DNA of 64,000 nt from Paenibacillus nasutitermitis. GTDB taxonomy: Bacteria > Bacillota > Bacilli > Paenibacillales > Paenibacillaceae. Both the position numbers and the translations under genes were made by a program. A model generated the notes under the pieces. That model saw nothing but the letters and a program-made list of their open reading frames with translations. It did not search any database and was not told where the DNA came from. The stretch spans positions 434,001 through 498,000 of the forward strand of contig NZ_BMHP01000002.1 in assembly GCF_014641075.1 (NCBI RefSeq), read 5' to 3'. Of this stretch, positions 33,301-42,405 are shown piece after piece (within the stretch, counting starts at the first letter, position 1; every line of letters starts with the position of its first letter).

Positions 33301-34284
33301 TTAACTTAATCCGCCCAATACCGGATGCGGCACATAAGGCGCTTCCAGACTTATAATTTCCTCCTTTGTTAGTTGGAGCGTTAAAGCGGCAACCGCATCT
33401 TCCAGATGATGCGGTTTGGTCGCGCCCACAATCGGGGCAGTGACCGGCGACTTTTGCAGCACCCAGGCAAGTGCTACTTGCGCCCGGGGAACACCGCGCT
33501 GCTTGGCCACCTCCGCCACACGCTCAACGACCATCTGATCGGCATCAGCCGTTAAGGCGTACAGCTTTTTGCCGAATTCATCCGTTTGGGAACGCTCGCT
33601 GGATTCCTCCCAATCGCGGGTAAGCCGGCCTCGTGCGAGCGGGCTCCATGGAATAACGCCGATTCCCTCCGCTTTACACAAGGGCAGCATTTCACGTTCC
33701 TCCTCGCGGTAGAGCAGGTTCAAGTAGTTCTGCATGCTGACAAACCGGGTCCAGCCGTTTCGGTCCGCGGTATGCAGCGCTTTCAGAAACTGCCAGGCAT
33801 ACATGGAAGATGCGCCGATATATCGGGCTTTTCCCGATTTCACAACATCATGCAGAGCCTCCATCGTTTCTTCGATCGGGGTTTGGTCGTCCCAGCGGTG
33901 AATCTGGTACAGGTCGACGTAGTCCGTTCCCAGCCGCTTCAAGCTGTTGTCAATCTCGGCCATAATCACTTTACGCGATAATCCAGCCCCATTGGGACCC
34001 GGCCTCATTCGCCCGTGTACCTTCGTGGCGATTACGACCTCATCACGATCGGCAAAATCGCGAAGTGCCCGGCCAACGATCTCTTCGCTGGTTCCATCAG
34101 AGTACACATTGGCTGTATCAAAAAAATTAATACCCAGCTCAAGCGCCTTCCGGATGAAAGGCCGACTTTCCTCTTCATTCATCGACCATGGGTGGGCGCC
34201 TCTGTCCGGAACGCCGTAACTCATACAGCCAAGACACAGACGGGAGACATCGAGACCGGTTTGTCCAAGTTTGACAATTTGCAT
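33301..34284 (-). CDS. Aldo/keto reductase
   Basis: This 327-residue NADPH-dependent oxidoreductase has a TIM barrel. The catalytic tetrad is visible: Asp and Tyr in FFDTANVYSDG, Lys in IATKVHG and His in YQIHRWD. The cofactor loop reads IPWSPLARGRLTR, and VTAPIVGATKPHHLEDAV is the usual C-terminal cofactor region. The best match is to the YajO/Tas-like group. ATG 34284 has AAAGGG 9 nt upstream; an earlier ATG at 34293 is too close to that site. Probably monocistronic, substrate unknown. Confidence 0.93.
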   Translation of the reverse strand: MQIVKLGQTGLDVSRLCLGCMSYGVPDRGAHPWSMNEEESRPFIRKALELGINFFDTANVYSDGTSEEIVGRALRDFADRDEVVIATKVHGRMRPGPNGAGLSRKVIMAEIDNSLKRLGTDYVDLYQIHRWDDQTPIEETMEALHDVVKSGKARYIGASSMYAWQFLKALHTADRNGWTRFVSMQNYLNLLYREEEREMLPLCKAEGIGVIPWSPLARGRLTRDWEESSERSQTDEFGKKLYALTADADQMVVERVAEVAKQRGVPRAQVALAWVLQKSPVTAPIVGATKPHHLEDAVAALTLQLTKEEIISLEAPYVPHPVLGGLS

Positions 34285-34348
34285 GGAATCCATCCCTTTC
34301 TTTAAGGCTTTCTCCCTCCTATCCTACCAGACAGCGCAAGGAATATAA

Positions 34349-34375
34349 ATACGCCCTCCATGTTGAAGGGCGTAT
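34349..34375 (-). terminator. Terminator of the sugar ABC-PhyH operon
   Basis: A 9-bp stem ATACGCCCT/AGGGCGTAT with a 9-nt loop is followed on the minus strand by TTATATT. It lies 33 nt after the PhyH stop. Confidence 0.75.
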
Positions 34376-34407
34376 CATCCATCTGCTATCCTTAACAACC
34401 GGACCGT

Positions 34408-35247
34408 TTAATCCGGTTTATAGACGCTGGTTTCTGCAGCGGTTCCTCCGGTTGCCAACGTCTTCAACGGCACCATGTCATCGCCTGGCACATAATAATG
34501 AAAGGGATTCTCGCTTATTTCGCCCAGCAGTTGACGGCGGATCGGGCCGGATTCTTTCAGCAGCCGCTCGGAAGCGGCTTTGTAGTCGATTGGCCGCATC
34601 CATATGGGACTGTACCCCAGGAACAACTGACGGCGCGTATAGGCGGATTGATTGGGAGCCCCGGCGTGCCATAAATTTTGCGGAAAAATGAACACGTCCC
34701 CCGGTTCTCCGCAAACCTGCATTTCATCAGGCAGCTGCTCTCTCACATTTTGCGAGTCCGGCTGATAGACGACATTGTGGGACCGGGGAATGATTTTGGT
34801 ATTCCCGCGGTTGGGCGCCGACATATCGCTGAGCATGTAGCATGCTTTGATGTAGTAGATAGAAGTCAGTCCATTTATTGCAGGAAACTGCGGATGGGGT
34901 CCATCCTGGTGCCAGTTGATAAAACTGCCAGTCGGCGTCTCCACATCCTCCGGATTCGGCTTGCGGACAGTCAAGTGAGAGATATGCAGCTGGATATTGT
35001 GGCGAAGCAGCTCTACCATAAGCGGCAGCACTGTCGGCTCGTCGATCAGGGAAGCAATCTCATCATGCCGCTCTACACTGTTGTAAATATTGTAGGAAAG
35101 CGCGTCCGGCTCTCCCGCCAAAATCTCATCCACGGCCTGGTTCAAACGGGCTACCTTATCGGCTGACAACACGCCTTTGAGCAATAAATAACCGTCCTCA
35201 TGGAACTGTCTGACCGATTCCTTCAAGTCAAGCTGAAGCTTTGTCAT
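34408..35247 (-). CDS. PhyH dioxygenase at the end of a sugar ABC operon
   Basis: This 279-residue Fe(II)/2-oxoglutarate dioxygenase has metal ligands H113 and D115 (WHQDG) and H194 (LWHAGAP), with an Arg at 205-206 (YTRRQLF) for 2-oxoglutarate. ATG 35247 has GGAGG nearby and lies 33 nt after the solute-binding protein stop, so it is the last gene of the ABC importer operon. It probably acts on the imported compound or its product. It is a distinct paralogue of the two other PhyH genes here. Confidence 0.9.
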   Translation of the reverse strand: MTKLQLDLKESVRQFHEDGYLLLKGVLSADKVARLNQAVDEILAGEPDALSYNIYNSVERHDEIASLIDEPTVLPLMVELLRHNIQLHISHLTVRKPNPEDVETPTGSFINWHQDGPHPQFPAINGLTSIYYIKACYMLSDMSAPNRGNTKIIPRSHNVVYQPDSQNVREQLPDEMQVCGEPGDVFIFPQNLWHAGAPNQSAYTRRQLFLGYSPIWMRPIDYKAASERLLKESGPIRRQLLGEISENPFHYYVPGDDMVPLKTLATGGTAAETSVYKPD

Positions 35248-35280
35248 ACGTTCAACCTCCAGGATAAGTTGTGGCTCCGT

Positions 35281-36813
35281 TTATTTCAGAAATTCGAGCT
35301 TCTTCAGCTGCTCTTCTGCAGCGTCCATATAGAGCTTGTAATTCATGGAAGACTCCAGCGTTTTCAAGAAAGCGGCATATTCGCTGATCGGCCGTTTGCC
35401 GTAAATAAACTTGGTCAGCTCTTCCTCGATATAACGCGCAGCGTCAGAGGCGTTATAGCCGTCGGGGAAATCGATAAACCCGCCGTAGGCTTCAATATGG
35501 GGCTGCTTGTCGGCAAATTCGACAAATGCTTTTTGCGGCGCAAACTTCACTTTTAAATACTCTTTTTCCGGCCGGCCGGTAAACTGGTACAGCCAGAAAT
35601 AAGCGCCTTCCTTGCCCAGCAGCTCCGTCGGTACGACGGTATCGCCTTCCATGTTGTAATGTTTGCCTTCCACTCCATATTGGACGAGATTGGAGCCATC
35701 TGAAGAAACATAATTGAGCAGCTCGATCACTTTGGCCAGCTTATCGGGATTTTTCTCCAACGCCTTCGGGATTGCATACAGCGCCGGGGTCATCCCGACA
35801 TCCCACGAGCTGACAAACTTGCCGCCGGGTCCTTCCGGAGCCTCTACCTGAATCCACTCCGCATTCGGGTTTACCGCTTTAATTTGCTCGGCAAACTGGG
35901 CTTTTGTCATATTCGGCCAGTCTATATAGATTATGCCTGCCTGGCCTTTAATCGCTTTCTCCTGGTGCTGGAGCCCGGAATTAGCCATTAGCTCCGGATC
36001 GACGGATCCGGCATCGACCATTTTCTTAATGGTAGTCAAAGCATCCTCCATGTTCGGATCATACAGGGAATTGATAAGCTTATTATCCCGGATATACAGG
36101 CTTGGACCGCCGTCGAATCCAATTCCGTAAGCGCCGAATACGGGGTTGAACGCGCCGATCTTCCCACCTGTGATACCGAGTGTGTCCTTCTTGCCATTCC
36201 CGTCCGGATCCTGGTCCGTGAAAGCTTTGGCTACGGTATATAGCTCATCAATCGTTTTGGGAGTCTGCAGACCCAGCTTATCCAGCCAATCCTTCCTTAC
36301 CCAATAGGTGCTGTACGGGATTTGCGGCGATTTGGCTATCGCATAAACACTCCCGTTGATTGTCCCTTTCTTCAGACTGTCTTCACCGATAAAATCGACT
36401 GTCGGCTTCAGTTTATCCAGATAACCCGACAGATCCAGAAGCAGACCCTGCTCGGAAAACTGCTTGAGCTGCTGCCGGTCCAGCGCGAACAAATCAGGAA
36501 AATTCGCCGATGCCATCCGTACATTCAACTGATTCTTGTAATCGTCTCCGGATGCATAAACCGTCATATTCAGATCGATTCCAAGCTTGCTGTCCAGTTC
36601 CTGTTTAATCGCATCCTGATCCGGCGAGGGCAGGCCGTTGCCTGTTTCGATAATATCAATCTTCACCGCTTTGCCTGAGGATTGCGCCGGCTTCGCCTCA
36701 TTATTGGGTTGTCCCCCCGCAACTTTCGCTTCTTTACCCCCGCAGCCGCTCAGCAGTGTTCCAGACATAACAGCAGCCAAAGCCAAACTGATTACCCGAT
36801 TCCTTTTCAACAT
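35281..36813 (-). CDS. ABC transporter extracellular solute-binding lipoprotein (LplA/YtcQ-like)
   Basis: This 510-residue lipoprotein has a signal peptide and lipobox LLSGC (C24), then a family-1 solute-binding fold. It resembles the LplA/YtcQ class that works with LplB and YtcP permeases, with segments such as YWVRKDWLDKLGLQTPKTIDEL and DQDPDGNGKKDTLGITG. The latter is the usual Ca-binding-like loop. It would capture an oligosaccharide or derivative outside the cell. ATG 36813 has AAAAAGGGG upstream. It follows the permease genes by 52 nt. Confidence 0.94.
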   Translation of the reverse strand: MLKRNRVISLALAAVMSGTLLSGCGGKEAKVAGGQPNNEAKPAQSSGKAVKIDIIETGNGLPSPDQDAIKQELDSKLGIDLNMTVYASGDDYKNQLNVRMASANFPDLFALDRQQLKQFSEQGLLLDLSGYLDKLKPTVDFIGEDSLKKGTINGSVYAIAKSPQIPYSTYWVRKDWLDKLGLQTPKTIDELYTVAKAFTDQDPDGNGKKDTLGITGGKIGAFNPVFGAYGIGFDGGPSLYIRDNKLINSLYDPNMEDALTTIKKMVDAGSVDPELMANSGLQHQEKAIKGQAGIIYIDWPNMTKAQFAEQIKAVNPNAEWIQVEAPEGPGGKFVSSWDVGMTPALYAIPKALEKNPDKLAKVIELLNYVSSDGSNLVQYGVEGKHYNMEGDTVVPTELLGKEGAYFWLYQFTGRPEKEYLKVKFAPQKAFVEFADKQPHIEAYGGFIDFPDGYNASDAARYIEEELTKFIYGKRPISEYAAFLKTLESSMNYKLYMDAAEEQLKKLEFLK

Positions 36814-36865
36814 ACACCCAACCCCTTTTTCTTATTTTCAACCCGTACGCTCTGACGCATCGCAT

Positions 36866-37726
36866 TCAACCTTTTACGGAGCCCAGCATCATCCCTTTTG
36901 TAAAATGCTTCTGGATGAAAGGATAGACGATAATAATAGGCAGACTTGCCGTAATTACAGAGGCCATCTGCATCGTTTCGGTTGGCAGAATGTTATCGAT
37001 ATTTTCCAGGGGCTGCTGCGTCATCATCAGAATTTCACGAATAATGACCTGCAGCGGAAACAACGACCGGTCCGTAACATACATAATCGCCTGAAAAAAT
37101 TCATTCCAGTGACCTACCATATAGAAGAGGCCGATGGTCAGCATGGAAGGAATGGAAAGCGGGATGACGATCTGCAGCAGGATGCGAAGCTCTTTGGCCC
37201 CGTCGATCCGCGCGGACTCGAACAGCTCCTCCGGCATGCTTTCATAGAAGCTTTTCATAATCAGCACATTGAAGCTCCAGACCGCATTAGGCAGTATCAT
37301 CGACCATACGGAATCCAGCAGCCCCAGCGATTTCACCACCAGATACGTCGGAATAATGCCTCCGCTGAACAGCATGGTAAACAGGATCATAAGCAGGAAG
37401 AAGCTTCTACCCGGCATCAGTTTGCGGCTTAGCGGGTAGGCCATCAGAGCGGTTAATACTAAATTGACAACCGTCCCGACAATGGTGATAAAGGCTGTCA
37501 CCGCAAGCGCCCTGGGAATGCCGGTCTGGGTGAACAGCTGGCCGTATGCGGAGAACGTGATGCTCTTGGGTATGAGGATAAATCCACCGTTCTTCAGCAC
37601 CTCCGAGATCGGGGTGATGGATACGGTAACGACATACATCAGCGGCAGGATCGCCGCAAGGGCAGCAAGTCCAAGCAGGAAGTAAACGATAAAGTTGACG
37701 ATCCGGTCCTCCAGACTTTTTACCAT
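36866..37726 (-). CDS. Carbohydrate ABC permease (YtcP-like)
   Basis: This 286-residue permease has six predicted TM segments. The cytosolic EAA-type loop reads LFESARIDGAKELRILLQIVIPLSIP at about 180-205 and couples to the ATPase. The C-terminus FTKGMMLGSVKG is typical of YtcP proteins. It overlaps the LplB-type permease gene by 7 nt. No ATPase gene is present, so a shared MsmX-like ATPase encoded elsewhere is expected. Confidence 0.94.
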   Translation of the reverse strand: MVKSLEDRIVNFIVYFLLGLAALAAILPLMYVVTVSITPISEVLKNGGFILIPKSITFSAYGQLFTQTGIPRALAVTAFITIVGTVVNLVLTALMAYPLSRKLMPGRSFFLLMILFTMLFSGGIIPTYLVVKSLGLLDSVWSMILPNAVWSFNVLIMKSFYESMPEELFESARIDGAKELRILLQIVIPLSIPSMLTIGLFYMVGHWNEFFQAIMYVTDRSLFPLQVIIREILMMTQQPLENIDNILPTETMQMASVITASLPIIIVYPFIQKHFTKGMMLGSVKG

Positions 37727-38682
37727 ATGCCCTCACCCCATTTCTTAGCCAACTGGTTGGAGCCGAGGACAAGTACGAGTCCAATTGCCGATTTGAATAA
37801 TCCAACGGCCGCTCCGAGACTGAAATTAAGCTGCTGCAAGCCAGTCCTGAATACCCAGGTATCGAGAATATCCGCAACCGCATACACCTGAATATTGTAT
37901 AAAATGTAAATCTGATCGAAGCCGGCGTCCATAATCTGGCCCAGCTTCAAAATCAGCAGCAGCACGATTACATTGCGGATTCCCGGAAGTGTAATATGCC
38001 AGATCATCCGGAATCTGCCTGATCCGTCCACCCTTGCCGCTTCATACAAAGTGGGGTCGATACCCGTCATGGCGGCCAGATAGATGATTGCCCCCCAGCC
38101 AAGGTCTTTCCAGATTTCCGAGCCCACAAGGATAGCCCGGAAATGATCTGGCGATGTCAGAAAAGGTATCGAGGGTATCCCGATATCCTCCAGCCAGCGG
38201 TTGAAAAGTCCGGAACTTTGTGACATAAGCGCCAGCAGAATCCCGTAAATGATAACCCAGGAGAGAAAATGCGGCATGTAAGTCAGCGTTTGCACGACCG
38301 ATTTGAACCACTTGTGCCGGCACTCATTCAACAGCAGCGCCATAAGGATGGGCGGCACGATGCCGAAAATCAGCTTGTAGAAGCTGATCAGAAAGGTGTT
38401 GACCAGCAGCTGCGAAAAATAAGGCGATTCAAAAAATTGCTGGAAATATTTATACCAGGGGTCCGCCCAGCTGCTGCGCATGATACCATCGAGCATGCTG
38501 TAATCCTTAAAGGCGATGATCACGCCGTACATGGGCAAATAGCGGAATAAAATGTAATACAATACACCGGGCAACAGCATCAGATAAAAGGCACGGTAGG
38601 CCCACACCCTTTTTCCCAACAGTTTCATTTGTGGCCTGGGCCTCTTGGGAGCCGTCACCGCAGCCGTGGCCGACTTACTCAT
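37720..38682 (-). CDS. Carbohydrate ABC permease (LplB-like)
   Basis: This 320-residue permease has six predicted TM segments and the EAA-type loop LYEAARVDGSGRFRMIWHITLPGI. The PMYGVIIAFKDY segment and the C-terminal ASNQLAKKWGEGIW-like ending are typical of LplB proteins. ATG 38682 has GAGGTG 7 nt upstream; an earlier ATG at 38697 is less favoured. It is the first gene after an internal promoter region and pairs with the YtcP-like permease. Confidence 0.94.
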   Translation of the reverse strand: MSKSATAAVTAPKRPRPQMKLLGKRVWAYRAFYLMLLPGVLYYILFRYLPMYGVIIAFKDYSMLDGIMRSSWADPWYKYFQQFFESPYFSQLLVNTFLISFYKLIFGIVPPILMALLLNECRHKWFKSVVQTLTYMPHFLSWVIIYGILLALMSQSSGLFNRWLEDIGIPSIPFLTSPDHFRAILVGSEIWKDLGWGAIIYLAAMTGIDPTLYEAARVDGSGRFRMIWHITLPGIRNVIVLLLILKLGQIMDAGFDQIYILYNIQVYAVADILDTWVFRTGLQQLNFSLGAAVGLFKSAIGLVLVLGSNQLAKKWGEGIW

Positions 38683-38728
38683 GAAATCACCTCGCATAAG
38701 ATGTTCGCGCTTACATTTGCGTGATTTC

Positions 38729-38803
38729 AGTATAGCAAGCGAGGGTGACGGCCTTCTATGCAGTGATGTTGCGAAAGTGTTCCAATTTTTGCAACCGCTT
38801 ACG
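38729..38803 (-). promoter_or_regulatory. Internal promoter and cre-like site before lplB-like gene
   Basis: An extended -10 TGC-TATACT lies on the minus strand (38729-38734). Upstream, overlapping the end of the kinase gene, TTGCAACCGCTTACG at 38789-38803 (read on plus) matches the CcpA cre consensus at all but the last base. The importer genes may thus be transcribed separately from yesN-yesM and be subject to carbon catabolite control. Confidence 0.55.
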
Positions 38804-40589
38804 TTTCCGGATGAATCTCATCCGGTTTGACCGCTGGCAGCTCCACGCGGATCAGCATACCCTTCGTTGGCAGACTGAACACCCTCAGCCCGTAGGTCTG
38901 TCCATAGTGAAGCCGGATCCGCTCATGTACATTCATGATGCCGATGCCTGTGAAACGTTCCTTGCTCGGCGGCGTACGCCGCTCGGAGAAAATCGTATCA
39001 AGTTTATGCTTGTCCATGCCTACGCCATCGTCCCTGATCATAAAGACAAGCATGCCCCGTACAAGCTTGGTGCGAATCCGGATCCTCCCCTTGCGTTTCT
39101 GGGGCGCAAGGCCATGAAAGATCGCATTCTCCACCAGCGGCTGCAGCGTCAGCTTCAGCACGGTGCAGCGCAAAGCCTCCGGATCCGTATCCAGCTCCAA
39201 AATAAACCTGTCGCCATATCTCACCTGCTGAATATGCACATACATCATAAGACCGTCCAGTTCTTCCTTCAGCGTCACGAATTCGCCTTGCTTGTCGAAG
39301 CTGAATGACAGCAGGCCGACCAGGGAGCGGATCGTTTCACGGACGGCGTCGGTCTTCTGCTGCTTGGCGAGACTGCTGATACAGGCCAGCGTATTGTATA
39401 GAAAATGGGGTGCGATTTGACTCTGCAGCATCTTCAGCTCCAACTGAAGCTTATGGGACTGTGCTTCCTTGATCTCGTGGACCAGATGCTGGATACGCTC
39501 CATCATGGCATTATAGCTTTTGGACAGCATGCCGATCTCGTCATTGCGGTGAATGGTGATCGTCGAGAGAATTTCCACTTCGCGCACACGGTTCATTTTG
39601 GCCGCCAACGTCCGGATGGGATAGGTGAAATAACGGCTCATCAGGTAGGAACCAAATAGCAGCAGCACAAACCAGATCAGGGCCACATTTCCGTAATTGC
39701 GGTAAAGCATTGTAATATTCTGATAGAAATAACTATTTTCATAGAACGCAATGAAATGCCAACCGAGCCGGTTCATGCCGGCTTTGACGGCCACCAGCTT
39801 GCCGGTTGGTCCCTCCAGCTGCGAAACGCCAACGGAGAGATTGGCTATTTGAGTAAGAAAATCGGTGTCCAGACGGGGAGGAAATACGTTCGTATGGTAG
39901 GGCAGCAGCCGATAGAAACTGAGCGGCAGACTGGAATCAAAGGATTGCACGGGATTGCCCTTGCTGGAAATAATCGCAAAGGTCTGATTCTTCGTATTCA
40001 TGAAGGTGGCAAGCAGCCCCGTCAGCTTGTTCAGGTCGATTTCCACAACCGCCATTCCCTTGAAACCGCGGTCTTTGCCTGCAATCGGAAGCACAAAAGC
40101 GACCGTTCTGCCCGATAGCGGCGAGTCATAAGGCTCCGTAATAAAAACGCCATAGTTGGTTCGGGCCTGTTCCAGCAGGTCTCCGAGAATGGGATTGCCC
40201 ATGATCTCAAAATTCACCTGTGTATTGGATACCACCTCGCCATTTGCGCGCACCAGATAAAGCGTCCTGTATAAGGTGCTGTTCTGCTCGGCATATTGCC
40301 GCAGCAAAGTGCTTGCTTCTTCCTGTTTATCCTTCTCCAGCAGATCGGATCGCGCCTTGAGCAGCAGCAGGATGCTTTGTACATTGTCAAGATAAGCGTT
40401 CAGATACAGGTTGGTGCGGTCAATAATAATTTCCGAATCACTGACTACCTGTTTGCGGAACAACTGCTCGGCATCTCTCAGATTAAGCCAGGCAAGCAGG
40501 CCAAATAGCAGCAGCGTACCCGCGAACAGGAACAAAAAATGCTTCAGGGCGATGCTCATATCACTGAATTTAAAAGTCCGCCGCAGCAA
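38799..40589 (-). CDS. YesM-family sensor histidine kinase
   Basis: This 596-residue membrane kinase has TM1 (about 15-34), a large extracellular dCache-like sensor (about 35-295) and TM2 (about 301-318). A HAMP linker, a His_kinase domain with H395 in QSQIAPHFLYN, and an ATPase domain (VENAIFHG, DDGVGM, GIGIMNVHERI) follow. It phosphorylates the adjacent YesN-type regulator in response to an extracellular sugar-like cue. The start is TTG 40589 with AAAGGATG upstream, 6 nt after the regulator stop. Confidence 0.94.
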   Translation of the reverse strand: MLRRTFKFSDMSIALKHFLFLFAGTLLLFGLLAWLNLRDAEQLFRKQVVSDSEIIIDRTNLYLNAYLDNVQSILLLLKARSDLLEKDKQEEASTLLRQYAEQNSTLYRTLYLVRANGEVVSNTQVNFEIMGNPILGDLLEQARTNYGVFITEPYDSPLSGRTVAFVLPIAGKDRGFKGMAVVEIDLNKLTGLLATFMNTKNQTFAIISSKGNPVQSFDSSLPLSFYRLLPYHTNVFPPRLDTDFLTQIANLSVGVSQLEGPTGKLVAVKAGMNRLGWHFIAFYENSYFYQNITMLYRNYGNVALIWFVLLLFGSYLMSRYFTYPIRTLAAKMNRVREVEILSTITIHRNDEIGMLSKSYNAMMERIQHLVHEIKEAQSHKLQLELKMLQSQIAPHFLYNTLACISSLAKQQKTDAVRETIRSLVGLLSFSFDKQGEFVTLKEELDGLMMYVHIQQVRYGDRFILELDTDPEALRCTVLKLTLQPLVENAIFHGLAPQKRKGRIRIRTKLVRGMLVFMIRDDGVGMDKHKLDTIFSERRTPPSKERFTGIGIMNVHERIRLHYGQTYGLRVFSLPTKGMLIRVELPAVKPDEIHPET

Positions 40590-40595
40590 TGTCTA

Positions 40596-41897
40596 TCATC
40601 CTTTCTTGAATTCTGTGGGTGAAACGCCGGTAATTCCGCGAAAAACGACGGAGAAATAACGGTAGCTGGGAATACCGACACGCTCCGCCACCTCATAAAC
40701 TTTGAGATTGGTGGTTTTCAGCAGGCGGATCGCCTGGTCGATACGCAAACGGGTCAAATAATCGTTGAAAGCTTCGCCCGTTTCTTCTTTGAACAGACGG
40801 CTCAGATAAAAGGAGCTGAGCCCCACTTCCGCCGCCACGGAAGTCAAGGTGATCGGCTCTGCAAGCTGTGCGTGCATAAGCTTCATCGCCAGCAGCACCT
40901 CCTTGCGGCACTTCCGCGGCTCGTCGGCCCCTTGTTCATCAGATGCAGGAATACCCCCAGCCGCAGAATCAGCCACCACCTCGCCGGAATTATAAAAATA
41001 AGCTAGCGTCGGCCCGGGCTCCGTCCGCTTGAGGACTGCCAGCAGCTCCGCATTATTAGCCGCAGGGCCGCCGAGCAGCGTAAAGAGCTTGACGTCCCCG
41101 CTGAGATAAGGCAGCTTCCTGTCCAACCCCTGCTGCAAATCTGTCATCAGCATTTCAGCAGCGAGTTTGGTCCGGGCCGCCTCCCCATTATCTGCGGCTT
41201 TGAACCATAGCAAATAATCCGTTTCGCCTAGCGGAGTCCAGTCATGCAGCTGCGTTGTCAGCTGTCTCGGGTCGGCAAGCGTCTCGTTCAGAGCAATAGT
41301 TACTTCATAACGGTATTCCGGCTTGCAGTGTATATGAAGCCTTGCCGCCGTCAGCATCATCTGGCTGGAGCTGGCAGGATTAGCCGCGTCTGCAGGGAGC
41401 TGCCCGATCAAATCCATATCGCTCGCCCCCTCCTTCAGAAGCTTCGCAAGCTGTCTCGAAAAATCAATCCGCCTGCCGAATTGCTCGCTGCGCCGGTTTA
41501 CCCATTCGCGTCGGATCGCCTCCCGGGCTTTGTCCAGCACAACCCTCATATCCTCTTCGTCCAGTGCCACCTTGATCAAATAATCCAGCGCGCCCAGCTT
41601 GAGCGCTTCCCGGACATATTCGAATTCGCTATGGCAGGTCAACAGCACAATTTGCGTAAGTGGATACATGCTTCGGATTTTGCGGCACAGCTCAAGACCG
41701 TCCATAACCGGCATCGTGACATCGGTAATCACCACATCCGGCTGCATGCCTCCGCACATCTGCAGCGCTTCCGCGCCGTTCTCAGCTTCACCGACCAGCT
41801 CGGCTCCATATTCCGGCCACGGAAACAAACGCAGCTCTTCGCGCAGCGGCTGCTCGTCGTCCACAATCAGAATGGTAAGAAAAGACTCTGTTATCAT
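40596..41897 (-). CDS. YesN-family response regulator with AraC output
   Basis: This 433-residue regulator has a receiver domain (5-125) with D13 and D14, phospho-acceptor D59 (VITDVTMPVMDG), and K in DYLIKVALDEED. A divergent central region follows, then a C-terminal AraC-type double helix-turn-helix (about 330-430, SSFYLSRLFKEETGEAFNDYL and VGIPSYRYFSVVFRGITGVSPTEF in part). ATG 41897 has GGGGAG upstream; longer in-frame readings are not supported. It should activate the importer operon downstream. Confidence 0.94.
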   Translation of the reverse strand: MITESFLTILIVDDEQPLREELRLFPWPEYGAELVGEAENGAEALQMCGGMQPDVVITDVTMPVMDGLELCRKIRSMYPLTQIVLLTCHSEFEYVREALKLGALDYLIKVALDEEDMRVVLDKAREAIRREWVNRRSEQFGRRIDFSRQLAKLLKEGASDMDLIGQLPADAANPASSSQMMLTAARLHIHCKPEYRYEVTIALNETLADPRQLTTQLHDWTPLGETDYLLWFKAADNGEAARTKLAAEMLMTDLQQGLDRKLPYLSGDVKLFTLLGGPAANNAELLAVLKRTEPGPTLAYFYNSGEVVADSAAGGIPASDEQGADEPRKCRKEVLLAMKLMHAQLAEPITLTSVAAEVGLSSFYLSRLFKEETGEAFNDYLTRLRIDQAIRLLKTTNLKVYEVAERVGIPSYRYFSVVFRGITGVSPTEFKKG

Positions 41898-41983
41898 GTG
41901 CCCCAACTCCCCATCATCCGTTGTATAACAGGTTATGAAATGATATATTATCAACAAAAATAAGAAATGAATAGAGGCTGTCC

Positions 41984-42328
41984 ATGAAAACGACGCAAAA
42001 GGATTGCAAAGTTATCGATACCTTAAATACGTTGGCTGGAAAATGGAAGCTTGTCATCTTACTTCATCTGGAGATGAACGGTACGCTGCGGTTTAGCGAA
42101 TTGAAGGCTAAAATCCCGGACATATCCCATAAAATGCTCACCTCGCAATTAAGAGAACTCGAGAAGGAGCATCTGATTCAACGGGTCATTTATCCGCAGA
42201 TTCCGCCTAAGGTGGAATATTCCATCAGCGAGCACGGTAAAACGCTTCAGCCGATCTTTGATCTGATGCATCAATGGGGGGAAGCTCATTTGGCTTATAT
42301 GGATGGGGAAGCGCAGAAGTTGGGCTAA
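41984..42328 (+). CDS. HxlR-family transcriptional regulator
   Basis: This 114-residue winged-helix regulator has the family pattern: Cys near the N-terminus (C8), AGKWKLVILLHL, RFSELKAKIPDISHKMLTSQLRELEK, and VEYSISEHGKTL. Some members, such as HypR, sense disulfide or electrophile stress through that N-terminal Cys. ATG 41984 follows AGAGG. It is divergent from the yesN-like gene with only 86 nt between, and convergent with the YceI gene. Confidence 0.93.
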   Translation: MKTTQKDCKVIDTLNTLAGKWKLVILLHLEMNGTLRFSELKAKIPDISHKMLTSQLRELEKEHLIQRVIYPQIPPKVEYSISEHGKTLQPIFDLMHQWGEAHLAYMDGEAQKLG

Positions 42329-42337
42329 ACAAAAAAA

Positions 42338-42372
42338 GAACAAACCACGGCGGATGGGACCGTGGCTTGTTC
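42338..42372 (-). terminator. Terminator of YceI gene
   Basis: Stem GAACAAACCACGG/CCGTGGCTTGTTC with a 9-nt loop is followed on the minus strand by seven T. It sits between convergent genes and mainly serves the YceI side. Confidence 0.88.
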
Positions 42373-42405
42373 GAGTAATATGACCTGTCTTGATAGCGGA
42401 GGAGT

